Positions 32,653 to 41,619 of a DNA stretch of 41,678 bases are shown in pieces (the first letter of the stretch is position 1; the number at the start of each line of letters is the position of its first letter). Below the pieces are notes generated by a model. That model made no database searches and was not told the DNA's origin. It saw only the letters and a list, made by a program, of their open reading frames with translations. The position numbers were made by a program, and so were the translations under genes. Origin of the DNA: an uncultured Saprospiraceae bacterium (lineage in GTDB: Bacteria > Bacteroidota > Bacteroidia > Chitinophagales > Saprospiraceae); assembly GCA_937927575.1 (NCBI GenBank), contig CALBEE010000004.1:1-41678 (forward strand), given 5' to 3'.

Positions 32653-35600
32653 ATGAAAAATCTATTGAATCTTAGTCTAGCATGTTTATTAGGAATTTCC
32701 TTACATGCTCAAAACTTTTCGATTGGAAATCAACTCTTCATTGATGGCGATGGTGATAATGTTTTTCAAGATGATGGAGTGGCAATTCAAGTAATTGTCA
32801 ATCTTTGGACAGTAGAAAATGGAATGCCTATCATGCTTCTCGAAAGCCAAATCACGGATGATCAAGGGATGTACCTTTTTGAAAATCTTGATTCTGCAAC
32901 GTATCTAATTGAAGTGCCTCAAGATAATTTTGAGCCTGGTGGATCTTTGGAAAACTTTGTTTCTTGTGAAGGAGGAGCTTCTGCAACAGATGGCGTAGAT
33001 AATGATGATAACGGTATTGAGAATGTTTCTGGTGATAATTCTGTATGGTCAACTTTTATTGATTTTTCTGTTTTAGATGGAGATGAAATGATTGATCAAA
33101 CGGTAGATTTTTGTTTTGAATTTTTCAGTAACCAATATGATTATCAACCTACTTGTGCTGAAGCAGAATTAATAGATCCAATATGTTCGATTCAAGATTT
33201 TGATAATCTGTTGGGGACAATGTTTGCCGAAGAAAGTGAAGGTGATGTACCCATGCCGCTTTGTCCTAATGGTGGTATGGCGAACAATATGACATGGTTT
33301 TCTTTTGTGGCTGGTTCAGAGGTTTTTTCATTTGATATTATTCCTTCAAATTGTACAACTTCGAGTACATTCTCAGGTTTTCAAATTGGAGTCTATGCGG
33401 ATTGTACTTTTACTGAAGCAATTTTTTGTGAGTCTGAATGTAGTACAGGTCCTGTATCGATAACTGCAGGTAATACTTCTTGGGTGCCGGGAAAAACATA
33501 TTATGTATTTATAGACGGTTGCGGCGGATCGGTTTGTGATTTCGAAATAAATCATACTTCGGGTGTACTGGCTTGTGATATGGATGTCGAAGAATGTGAA
33601 TTTGCTCAAATTGTAATGGCCGAAACTCAAGAAGATTGTTTTGCGGCAGAAATAGTCAATACGATCCAAGATCAATTAGTCGATAATCTAGGACCGTCCA
33701 ATTTGACATGTATCGAAGATGATAATTTAGTGACTTGGTATCAATTTGAAATCATTGGAGATAGTACTGAGTTTATCATGGCACATGTAGAAGCGAATGG
33801 CTTTGATCCTGTTTGGTCATTTTATACAGGATTTGCTTGTGATGATTTTGATGTGGTTGAAGCGGTTGATCAATTCAATGAGACCACATATGAGTGCAGT
33901 AATTCTGATGGATTGATTTACAATAATCATTTTATTCCTTATGATAGTAATAAGACCTACTGGTTGGCTATAAGTCATGTAGGAGAAGTATTAGACTCTT
34001 CGTTTACATTGACTTATAGTAGTTATAAAAATTGTCCAGAATGTTCTCAAAGTTCATCTTTTGAATGCAGAACTGATCAATTTACAGCCTTTGTAGACGG
34101 AGAAATATTTGATGGTCCATTTGCACGTAATTCTGAAGTAACCGTATGTGTAGATTTAGTATGGAATGATGCCTCTAATACTTGGATTCATGGAATTATA
34201 CCGAATTTTGGAAAAGGCTGGGATGTGAATTCCGCAGGTCCTGATAACGTTACGATTGCTGGCGGTTGGGAATGGGTAGATGCTGAAGGTGAATGCGCTA
34301 CAAATTTGAGTATTTATGAATTGCCAAATATTTGTTCATATGAAGAAGGGGGCGTTTTAAAATTATGTAACAGAGCCTGCAATCCTATTTGCCCATGCGA
34401 AGGATCATTAGTTCCGGATTCACCTTTGCCAAGTGGATGGTTTTCTAATTCTCCAGGAGGTGGAAATTCTTGCGTTGGACAATCTTGTACTCCACTAGAT
34501 AATTACGGCCTAATAAGTGGTGTAAATGTTACGTTAGACTTTTGTTTTGATTTGAAAGTGAAAGGTGATTTGGAGGAGGATTGTTTTGGTAATAAAGACT
34601 TACAGATCTCATTTATTTTAACTGGCGATGCGATTACTGGCTGCTGGGAAGATAATGCATGTACTAAGCCGTTGACTTTGCTGAGTCCGGAGTGGGAGAT
34701 AAATTGTACTTCTCCACCTTCAGTACAAAATATAGCGATTGCAATTTGTTCTGATGATCTTCCCTTTAGTTACGAAGGAATATCTGTGGATGAAAACAGT
34801 CCTGCTGTGACTATGCTTGATGATTATATTTTACCGAATACTACGGCTTCAGATGGCGGTGATTCTGTAGTTAATATTATAATCGAAATCTTAGATGCTG
34901 ATGTGATAGTTGGTGTTGAATGTGACATGAATGAATATGTATTAAAAGCTAATGCGCTTACTAGCATAGATACATTAATTGAAGAAAGTTATACATGGCT
35001 GAATGGTATCACAGAAGATACTTTGGGTAGTCTAAATGAGATTACTATTGATTATAATGTCTCTGAAGTTTTGTTAATATATGAAATAGGGAAGAGTGGG
35101 ACTTATTGTCAATTTTTCACAGAGATCAATCTTACTCAAGATACCTTGACTAGTCCACCACTTTCGATCATGGGTCAAGATAGTCTTTGTAGTAGTGCGC
35201 CTTCAGGTGTATATACTGCTGAAGAATCTTCCGACTCAGATGGACTAGCTTATAAGTGGGAAATTACGGAAGGCTCAGGTACCCTCATGGAGCTTACTTT
35301 GGACAATACTATTTTTGTCAGCTGGACTTCTAATTTTGGAACCCTTTGCGCAGTAGCATTGAAAGATTGTGCAGCTAGCGAACCCATTTGCTTAGACGTA
35401 AATATATTTGATGGTCCTTCGGCTGATTTTAGTTGGAATATAATAGACGGTAGTACTGATGTAGTTCAATTCATCTATGAAGGTAGCGAACCTGTTCAAA
35501 ATTATTTTTGGGAGTTTGGAGATGGTATTACCAGTACTGAGATGTCTCCATTGCATCAGTATATGGACACTGATCAAGTCTATCAAGTTACGCTAACTGT

Positions 35601-35928
35601 TGCTTTAGACGCCTGTGAAAGTACAATAATGGAAGATGTCGATTTATTATTAGATGATATAAACGATATTCATGAAATAGAATCATTAATTGTAAGCCCT
35701 AATCCAAGTAAAGGATTAATTTTTATTGATATGAAACTATCAAAATCTATTGATCTTCAAATGCAAATTATGGACTTACATGGAAGGGTGCTGATCGATG
35801 AGATGATACTCAATACAAATAAAGATGTAATGAAACAGATCGATTTATCACATATTCCGTCTGGTACTTATCTTCTGCGATTTATAAGTGGTGATCAAGT
35901 TAGAATTGTGAAGATAGTCATGCAATAA
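32653..35928 (+). CDS. Large Cys-rich T9SS type A surface protein with SdrD-like and PKD domains
   Basis: The signal peptide is MKNLLNLSLACLLGISLHAQ. Next is an SdrD B-like/Cna-B-like domain (FSIGNQLFIDGDGDNVFQDD, about 22-110). Two cysteine-rich domains of about 150 residues follow (around 165-305 and 325-480; shared pattern WF.F or WYQFEI, then TYYVFIDGC / TYWLAISH). Then come a region with WIHGIIPNFGKGWDVNSAG and many cysteines (about 480-690), two immunoglobulin-like parts, one PKD domain with WEFGDGITSTE, and a type A sorting domain (about 1010-1091). The last is closely related to that of the preceding metalloprotease. The role is probably adhesion or surface-matrix formation. This Cys-rich plan is, from memory, frequent in Saprospiria. 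It lies 178 nt after the metalloprotease gene, beyond its terminator. Confidence 0.87.
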   Translation: MKNLLNLSLACLLGISLHAQNFSIGNQLFIDGDGDNVFQDDGVAIQVIVNLWTVENGMPIMLLESQITDDQGMYLFENLDSATYLIEVPQDNFEPGGSLENFVSCEGGASATDGVDNDDNGIENVSGDNSVWSTFIDFSVLDGDEMIDQTVDFCFEFFSNQYDYQPTCAEAELIDPICSIQDFDNLLGTMFAEESEGDVPMPLCPNGGMANNMTWFSFVAGSEVFSFDIIPSNCTTSSTFSGFQIGVYADCTFTEAIFCESECSTGPVSITAGNTSWVPGKTYYVFIDGCGGSVCDFEINHTSGVLACDMDVEECEFAQIVMAETQEDCFAAEIVNTIQDQLVDNLGPSNLTCIEDDNLVTWYQFEIIGDSTEFIMAHVEANGFDPVWSFYTGFACDDFDVVEAVDQFNETTYECSNSDGLIYNNHFIPYDSNKTYWLAISHVGEVLDSSFTLTYSSYKNCPECSQSSSFECRTDQFTAFVDGEIFDGPFARNSEVTVCVDLVWNDASNTWIHGIIPNFGKGWDVNSAGPDNVTIAGGWEWVDAEGECATNLSIYELPNICSYEEGGVLKLCNRACNPICPCEGSLVPDSPLPSGWFSNSPGGGNSCVGQSCTPLDNYGLISGVNVTLDFCFDLKVKGDLEEDCFGNKDLQISFILTGDAITGCWEDNACTKPLTLLSPEWEINCTSPPSVQNIAIAICSDDLPFSYEGISVDENSPAVTMLDDYILPNTTASDGGDSVVNIIIEILDADVIVGVECDMNEYVLKANALTSIDTLIEESYTWLNGITEDTLGSLNEITIDYNVSEVLLIYEIGKSGTYCQFFTEINLTQDTLTSPPLSIMGQDSLCSSAPSGVYTAEESSDSDGLAYKWEITEGSGTLMELTLDNTIFVSWTSNFGTLCAVALKDCAASEPICLDVNIFDGPSADFSWNIIDGSTDVVQFIYEGSEPVQNYFWEFGDGITSTEMSPLHQYMDTDQVYQVTLTVALDACESTIMEDVDLLLDDINDIHEIESLIVSPNPSKGLIFIDMKLSKSIDLQMQIMDLHGRVLIDEMILNTNKDVMKQIDLSHIPSGTYLLRFISGDQVRIVKIVMQ

Positions 35929-35949
35929 TAGAGTAATGATTGTTACTGT

Positions 35950-36363
35950 TTAAGTGTAAAAATCTTCCTCATCTATGACAAGTGTGGTAAGTTCCACAGT
36001 ATGTCCATCTGGATCTTTCATATAAATGGAATGGAAGTAGAAATGATCTTTTTCTTCAAATACTATATTTACAAATGCTAATTTTTCTTTAGCCTTTATG
36101 TAATTTATAGACGTTACATTGAAAGCAAAATGATCGATCGCTACATGTGTAGAATTCGCATTGATATCTTTACGGTGGCTATCCGCTGCAAATAAAGCAA
36201 CACCGCATTTACCCGCCATCATAAAAATAGGAAAGGCTCCCCATTTTTCGAGCTTGTATTTTTTGAGCCCCAGAACGCTCTCATACCACAGTGCTGATTT
36301 TTCAATGTCCATGACTCTGATCGCTACATGATCTAGAAACGCTATTTCGAATTCTCTTTGCAT
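35950..36363 (-). CDS. VOC family (glyoxalase/dioxygenase-type) protein
   Basis: The 137-residue protein has the two-repeat fold of the vicinal oxygen chelate superfamily. Likely metal ligands are H12 in DHVAIRV, H78 in IDHFAFNV and E124 in DPDGHTVEL, which match the usual positions in one-domain VOC enzymes. No signal peptide is visible, so it is cytoplasmic. The exact reaction (glyoxalase-, FosA- or dioxygenase-like) cannot be told. It is a single gene convergent with the surface-protein gene, with a 21-nt gap between stop codons. Confidence 0.9.
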   Translation of the reverse strand: MQREFEIAFLDHVAIRVMDIEKSALWYESVLGLKKYKLEKWGAFPIFMMAGKCGVALFAADSHRKDINANSTHVAIDHFAFNVTSINYIKAKEKLAFVNIVFEEKDHFYFHSIYMKDPDGHTVELTTLVIDEEDFYT

Positions 36364-36782
36364 TAATGAAAATAATCAATATTTAAACGAATGGCTAAAT
36401 TACTCCATTTGCTATGCTTGTAATTCATCTTTTTATTCGATTATTATAGAATATCTAAGATGTTTTATTGAGGTACAAAATATAAAAATCAAATTATCGA
36501 ATATTTTATCGAAATGATGAATATGCAGGGTATTAGAGTGTAAGTTACTGATTAGCAAGTGTGTGGATTTATTTTATTCGTTTACAAACGTATGTCAAAC
36601 GAATAGAAACGTATGTAAACGATTAATAAACGACTATGACTTGTATTGGCTCAGATATTTGCATTGTCAATACGTCAGAACAGAATCTGGCAATTTATTA
36701 TTTATCATGCTTTCGTATTTCAAAACGCATTACATAACATCTCACGAAGGCATATTCTTAAAACACATTAAATATTTACATT
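36364..36782. other. Intergenic region upstream of ssb
   Basis: This 419-nt stretch separates the VOC gene (-) and ssb (+). A 77-codon open frame from 36563 spans it and runs 14 nt into ssb, but has no plausible protein features. The main content is the AAACG repeat element at 36579-36632; the rest is AT-rich without a clear structure. Confidence 0.6.
36579..36632. promoter_or_regulatory. AAACG-repeat element upstream of ssb
   Basis: AAACG occurs at 36586, 36597, 36607, 36617 and 36628, and inverted as CGTTTAC at 36579-36585. A longer direct repeat AAACGTATGT(c)AAACG lies at 36586-36601 and 36607-36621. Spacings of about 10-11 bp put the copies on one face of the helix, as for a multi-site protein binding region. 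Confidence 0.5.
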
Positions 36783-37145
36783 ATGAGCACATTTAACAAT
36801 GAAGTACAATTAGTAGGAAATGCAGGAGCAGACGCAGTATTACAAACTACGAAATCAGGCGCATCCTTGGTAAAGTTCTCCTTAGCGACTAACGAGTATT
36901 ATACAACTTCAAAAGGTGAAAAGGTAAAAGAGACGCAGTGGCATAGAATTGTAGCTTGGGGCAAGCAGGCAGAATACATGTCTAAAATTATTAAGAAAGG
37001 AGATAAGGTATTAGTAAAAGGTAAGCTTACTTATAACTCTTATGAAGATAAAGAAGGAGTAACCAAATATATAACAGAGATTAAGACTAGAGAGTTTGAT
37101 TCGTATGTAAAGCCTGAAGTAGTTTCTGAAGAGGTACCTTTTTAA
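36783..37145 (+). CDS. ssb: Single-stranded DNA-binding protein
   Basis: SSB coats single-stranded DNA in replication, repair and recombination. The 120-residue protein has the OB-fold marks (NEVQLVGNAGADAVL, LVKFSLATNEYYT, ETQWHRIVAWGKQAEYMSKI, KGDKVLVKGKLTYNSYED, YITEIKTREFDSY). It is short: the long flexible linker of classical SSBs is missing. However, the tail ends EEVPF, close to the conserved D..IPF tip that binds partner proteins. It lies behind an unusual AAACG-rich upstream region and ahead of a helicase gene, with a terminator between. Confidence 0.95.
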   Translation: MSTFNNEVQLVGNAGADAVLQTTKSGASLVKFSLATNEYYTTSKGEKVKETQWHRIVAWGKQAEYMSKIIKKGDKVLVKGKLTYNSYEDKEGVTKYITEIKTREFDSYVKPEVVSEEVPF

Positions 37146-37181
37146 TACTATTAATTAGATGCAAGCTATTCCCAATAGCAG

Positions 37182-37221
37182 AAAGAGCGTAGTCGATATA
37201 CTATCGATTACGACTCTTTTA
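37182..37221 (+). terminator. Rho-independent terminator after ssb
   Basis: A long stem (37182-37198 with 37202-37219; one bulged T and one G-T pair) with a 3-nt loop ends in a T-run. Confidence 0.85.
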
Positions 37222-37250
37222 TTTATCTGCTTACCAGTTAGAAGTTGTCA

Positions 37251-37299
37251 GTCCTTAGTTACCTAAAATTAGACATATGTCCTCAGTTATCTCAAATCA
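37251..37299. repeat. Degenerate direct repeat of period 28
   Basis: Two 21-nt units at 37251-37271 and 37279-37299 are identical at 17 positions (core GTCCT.AGTTA.CT.AAAT.A). The sequence after it (AATCACAAATCACC, 37320 onward) looks like related decayed repeat material. Confidence 0.55.
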
Positions 37300-37351
37300 T
37301 TAACTAGTCGCAAACCAGCAATCACAAATCACCTATCATCTCCCAATTAGA

Positions 37352-39613
37352 ATGACAACTTTAGACCAACCTTTATTACTTAAAGATCTGCCTTGGGCTC
37401 AATGTGAAAATGCGTATCTTGAGGCGGAGATTATGAATATAGAAACAGAGAATATCGAACGCCATATTGCTAAAGAATATATGCTTCATACTGATAGGCA
37501 TTTATTCTTAACCGGTAAAGCTGGATCCGGGAAAACGACATTGCTCAAAGAAATGATCGATTCTACAGATAAGAATGTAGTGATCGTTGCACCAACAGGT
37601 GTAGCGGCTATTAACGCAGGCGGGGTTACTATACATTCACTACTTACATTGCCATTAACGGCATTTGTTCCTGATGAGAAGTATCCAGAATCTCAGTCAG
37701 TTACCAGTCGTACGATGCTGAGAAGGCATATGAAGTATCGTAAAGATAAACTCAATCTACTGAGAGAAATGGATACTCTTGTAATTGATGAAGTAAGTAT
37801 GGTTCGTGCAGATATGCTGGATGCTATTGACTTCGTATTGAGATCCGTTAGAAGAAGGTCAGATCCATTTGGAGGAGTACAAGTAATTATGATTGGTGAT
37901 CTTTATCAGTTGCCGCCAGTGATTAAGGATTATACCTGGGATGTATTAAAACATTATTACAAAACGGGTTATTTTTTCTCTTCTCATGTGTTCCAACAAT
38001 GTAATGCATTATGCGTCGAACTCAAAAAAGTCTATCGCCAAAAAGATGATCAATTTTTAGATACGCTTAATCGTATTAGAGACGGTATCGCCACCGAAGC
38101 AGATATTACATTATTGAATAGTCGATACGACTCCAAAGATTCAGAAGAAGATGAGATTATTACTTTATGCACGCATAATAACATCGCAGATGAAATTAAT
38201 CAACGCAAACTAGAAGGGATAGATGAACCAATAAGAAAACTAAAAGCAAAGATTACTGGAAAATTTAACGAAAATGCATACCCAGTAGCCGAAGAGATAA
38301 AACTCAAAGAGGGAGCAATCATCATGTTTACTCGTAATGAATCTGAAGGACTTTACTATAATGGTAAGATCGCCAAAGTATTGAAGTACGATAGAGAAGA
38401 GGATTTGCTAAAAGTTGAATTTGTTGATGATAAATCTAAAGCTTGGATTGAGAAAGTAGAGTGGAAAAATGAGAGGTATACAATTAATGCAGAAAACAAA
38501 ATCGAATCCGAAGTTTTAGGAGAGTTTATTCAATTTCCAGTAAGATTGGCTTGGGCAGTAACTGTGCACAAAAGCCAAGGGCTCACCTTAGATAAAGTGA
38601 GAATGGATCTTTCGAAAAGTTTTGCAGCAGGACAAGCCTATGTGGCTTTGAGTAGATGTACGTCTTTAGAAGGTTTGACATTGACTCAAGCTATTTCTGC
38701 TCGTAATGTATTTGTAGATCAGCGTATAGTCGCATTTCATAACGATATGCCAGACATGGATTATGCATTGGGAGAATTGGCAGATGCTAAGAAAGCTTAT
38801 TCACTGCAGTCGATACGAAAAGTATTTTCTATGAATAAGTTAGTAGATAGAATTGAAGAGATACATGATTATCTACCTGAGTCATCCGTACCCCAAAAAG
38901 ATCGTGTGTATGTTATCGTCGACGAAATCAAAAAACAGTTATTGAATCTCCTAGCTGTAGCCACAGACTTTGATGGATATCTTTCAAAATGGATTAGAGA
39001 AATGAGTAGTGATGCTTCGGTAATCAATCAAATTTATGATAAGACCTCAAAAGGTATAAATTACTTCACAGAGCAAATCTACCAAAAAGCGATAAAGCCT
39101 TTAAGCACGCATATTCCTGAATATCAAGTTAAGAGTAAAAGTAAAAAATACATAAAGTTGCAATCCGACTTTTATGATCAGCTTTGGAAAAAATTGAATA
39201 GACTTTATGACCTAACCATAGGTGAAGAGAATTTGGGAGCTGAAGCAAAACGATATAGGCGTGAAGATATCGAAACTAAACCAATAATAGCGGTTTCAAA
39301 AAAAGGCGCCACAAAAGATATCACTTTGCAACTGTATAAAGATGGATTGACAGTAAAAGCCATTTCTGAGATAAGATCTATGGCAGAATCCACTATAGAA
39401 ACGCATCTTTCTCATTGGATCAAAGAAGGAGAAATTCCAATCACAGATCTCATGAAGCCCACAAGGGTAGAACAGATGATGAAGTCTTTTGATACCATCA
39501 AGTTTGATGGGTTCGGTGATCTAAGGGTAAAGATGGGGTACGATGTAAGTTATGGAGAACTCAATCAGATCAAAGCGCATAGAGCTTGGCTCGCAAGTAA
39601 AGAGGAAGAGTAA
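37352..39613 (+). CDS. Pif1-like helicase with RecQ-type HTH C-terminus
   Basis: This 753-residue DNA helicase belongs to superfamily 1B. Visible motifs are Walker A GKAGSGKTT (55-63), APTGVAAINAGG (80-91), Walker B LVIDEVSM (143-150), GDLYQLPPV, and the C-terminal TVHKSQGLTLDKV and YVALSRCTSLEGL. A linker of about 170 residues is followed by a C-terminal segment (about 645-740) with ITLQLYKDGLTVKAISEIRS and TIETHLSHWIKEGEI. That resembles the HTH_40 domain at the ends of many RecQ helicases. Likely work is unwinding during replication or repair, in line with the ssb neighbour. The ATG at 37352 is used, but the one at 37433 (MNIETENIE) is an acceptable alternative start. Confidence 0.92.
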   Translation: MTTLDQPLLLKDLPWAQCENAYLEAEIMNIETENIERHIAKEYMLHTDRHLFLTGKAGSGKTTLLKEMIDSTDKNVVIVAPTGVAAINAGGVTIHSLLTLPLTAFVPDEKYPESQSVTSRTMLRRHMKYRKDKLNLLREMDTLVIDEVSMVRADMLDAIDFVLRSVRRRSDPFGGVQVIMIGDLYQLPPVIKDYTWDVLKHYYKTGYFFSSHVFQQCNALCVELKKVYRQKDDQFLDTLNRIRDGIATEADITLLNSRYDSKDSEEDEIITLCTHNNIADEINQRKLEGIDEPIRKLKAKITGKFNENAYPVAEEIKLKEGAIIMFTRNESEGLYYNGKIAKVLKYDREEDLLKVEFVDDKSKAWIEKVEWKNERYTINAENKIESEVLGEFIQFPVRLAWAVTVHKSQGLTLDKVRMDLSKSFAAGQAYVALSRCTSLEGLTLTQAISARNVFVDQRIVAFHNDMPDMDYALGELADAKKAYSLQSIRKVFSMNKLVDRIEEIHDYLPESSVPQKDRVYVIVDEIKKQLLNLLAVATDFDGYLSKWIREMSSDASVINQIYDKTSKGINYFTEQIYQKAIKPLSTHIPEYQVKSKSKKYIKLQSDFYDQLWKKLNRLYDLTIGEENLGAEAKRYRREDIETKPIIAVSKKGATKDITLQLYKDGLTVKAISEIRSMAESTIETHLSHWIKEGEIPITDLMKPTRVEQMMKSFDTIKFDGFGDLRVKMGYDVSYGELNQIKAHRAWLASKEEE

Positions 39614-39645
39614 TTATTTAAGGGCATTCAGAAACAGATATCAAG

Positions 39646-39682
39646 AAAATGGGTTTTATCATTTGATAAAACCCATTTTTTT
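39646..39682. terminator. Bidirectional rho-independent terminator
   Basis: A 16-bp perfect stem (39646-39661 with 39664-39679, outer AAAATGGG/CCCATTTT) followed by a T-run lies between the convergent helicase genes. Confidence 0.92.
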
Positions 39683-39700
39683 AACTCTTTTAATCTGGCG

Positions 39701-41323
39701 CTAATCTAATTCCCACATAGTACCTTTTGGTCTATATCTTCCTTTGTAGTCGGATGTTTTCTTTTGACCTTCTCTAAATTTTCTTTCAGTCTTAGAGATG
39801 CCATCGTTAGACTTCTTTTTACGTCTGTTGTTATTTCGATTCTTACCGCCACTTGGTTTAGAAGATTTTGGTTTTTGTTCATTACGTTCTTCTCTTGGTT
39901 TACCGTCTCTAGGCTTTTGACTGTTGCGATCATTTGATCTCTCACCTTGCGGCTTATTTCGACGATTATCTTTTTTGTTTCGATTATTTCGTCTGTTTTT
40001 ACCTTCGCCACTTTGCTCAGTTGATTCTGACCTTTCCTCTTCTCTTCTCTTATTAGGTCTCTTCTTTTTAGGGCTATTCTTATCATCTCTACTGGATCTT
40101 CCTTGAGACCTTCCTCTTCCTCTATTTTCGTTTTTGAGACGTTTAGCTTCTTTCTTTTCTTTTTCAGTAGGTTCGCGACTATCATCTACATAAGCGTGCT
40201 CAGTGATGACAGGTACTTCTTGTTTAATGAGTTTTTGTATATCTCGTAAGTAAGCTCTTTCTTCACCGTTGCAGAAAGATAAGGCTATACCACTGGCTGC
40301 TGCTCTACCAGTTCTTCCTATTCGATGCACATAGGTTTCTGGTATGTTGGGTAAATCGTAATTGACAACTAAAGCCAGTTCATCTACATCTATACCTCTA
40401 GCTGCAATATCTGTCGCTACCAGGATATGTACTTTCCCTTCTTTAAAAGCTTTGAGAGATTTTTGTCTTGAGGCTTGAGACTTATTACCATGTATCGCTT
40501 CAGCTTTGAAGCCAGATTTGACAAGTACTTTTACGATCTTATTGGCACCATGCTTAGTACGCGAAAATACTAAAGTAGAAACTTGTCCTTTCTCATTAAG
40601 AATATCCTGTAGCAAGGCGCCTTTATTCTTTTTGGTCACCATGTAGACCGCTTGTTCTACTCTTTCAGCAGTAGCTTGTTGAGGTTTAATAGTGACACGC
40701 TCGAAATTATTACCGAGTAAAGATTTAGAAATCTCGACTATATCTTTTGGCATGGTAGCCGAGAATAGAAGAGATTGTCTTTGAGCTGGTAGTAATTTGA
40801 TGATTTTTCGAACATCATGTATAAATCCCATATCGAGCATATGATCCGCCTCATCTAAAACGATGTGCCTTACATCACTTAGAGAGATAAATCTTTGATT
40901 GATCAAATCTAACAGTCGGCCAGGAGTTGCTACAAGTACGTCTACACCTTTGGCTAGTCTAGCAGTTTGCTTCCCTTGCTTTACACCGCCAAAAATTACT
41001 GTTGTAGAGATATTTCTGGCGTATTTGGTATACTCCACAAAATTGTCTGCAATTTGTATTGCCAATTCTCTTGTGGGAGTTACTACTAAGGCTTTTATTT
41101 TCTTTTTGCCAGTTGCATTAGTCTTATCATTTAATAGTTGTTCAATGATTGGTATTGCAAATGCAGCAGTCTTTCCTGTGCCTGTTTGAGCTACGCCAAG
41201 TAAATCTTTATTTTCTAATAAGATGGGTATTGATTGTGCCTGTATAGGACTAGGCGTTTCGTATCCTTTATCTACGAGGGCCTTAAGGATTGCCTCGTTT
41301 AAACCTAATTGCTTGAATGTCAT
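39701..41323 (-). CDS. rhlE: DEAD-box RNA helicase (RhlE-type) with long basic tail
   Basis: All DEAD-box motifs are present: Q motif region GYETPSPIQ, Walker A AQTGTGKT (45-52), PTRELA, TPGRLLD, DEAD at 157-160, SAT (188-190), VATDIAARGIDV (302-313) and HRIGRTGRA (333-341). The core of about 370 residues fits the RhlE/CsdA group. The last 160 residues (about 380-540) are low-complexity and rich in Arg, Lys, Asn, Glu and Gly (for example RGRGRSQGRSSRDDKN), as in RNA-binding tails. Role: RNA unwinding in ribosome assembly or RNA decay, often cold-induced. The symbol is given by similarity only. A TACCTTTG promoter element lies just upstream. Confidence 0.92.
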   Translation of the reverse strand: MTFKQLGLNEAILKALVDKGYETPSPIQAQSIPILLENKDLLGVAQTGTGKTAAFAIPIIEQLLNDKTNATGKKKIKALVVTPTRELAIQIADNFVEYTKYARNISTTVIFGGVKQGKQTARLAKGVDVLVATPGRLLDLINQRFISLSDVRHIVLDEADHMLDMGFIHDVRKIIKLLPAQRQSLLFSATMPKDIVEISKSLLGNNFERVTIKPQQATAERVEQAVYMVTKKNKGALLQDILNEKGQVSTLVFSRTKHGANKIVKVLVKSGFKAEAIHGNKSQASRQKSLKAFKEGKVHILVATDIAARGIDVDELALVVNYDLPNIPETYVHRIGRTGRAAASGIALSFCNGEERAYLRDIQKLIKQEVPVITEHAYVDDSREPTEKEKKEAKRLKNENRGRGRSQGRSSRDDKNSPKKKRPNKRREEERSESTEQSGEGKNRRNNRNKKDNRRNKPQGERSNDRNSQKPRDGKPREERNEQKPKSSKPSGGKNRNNNRRKKKSNDGISKTERKFREGQKKTSDYKGRYRPKGTMWELD

Positions 41324-41619
41324 ACTATATATATATTAAGCAAAGGTATAATAATAGTTGAGATCTTTTGTATCACAACGGTGTATACCTAAGTAATTTG
41401 TAAATTTAGATGCGTGATTTACGTACTTCTTCTTGAAATTGATAAATACGATCACATATTAGAATACTAAAGCAAAATGCTTTAGATAATTGAAAAAAGT
41501 AAAGATACTTGTCCGCAGGAGAAGAGCATGAGAGTTGAAGTGTTTTGAAAAATTACACTATCAAGAGGCATACATATTTGACATTAGACGTGGAGAAGAA
41601 TCGTCTATTTGTACTTCAT
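41324..41619. other. Intergenic region right of the DEAD-box gene
   Basis: No credible ORF. It holds the promoter element near its left end, a perfect 8-bp inverted repeat CTAAAGCA/TGCTTTAG with a 3-nt loop (41467-41485), and a 6-bp pair TAGACG/CGTCTA (41585-41607). A small RNA is possible but not shown. Confidence 0.4.
41341..41348 (-). promoter_or_regulatory. Probable -7 promoter element of the DEAD-box helicase gene
   Basis: On the minus strand the octamer is TACCTTTG, an exact match to TAnnTTTG, 18 nt before the start codon. No clear -33 element. Confidence 0.45.

Noticed and set aside
36563-36796. Open frame of 77 codons upstream of ssb
   Set aside because: It spans the AAACG repeat element, overlaps the start of ssb and shows no protein features.
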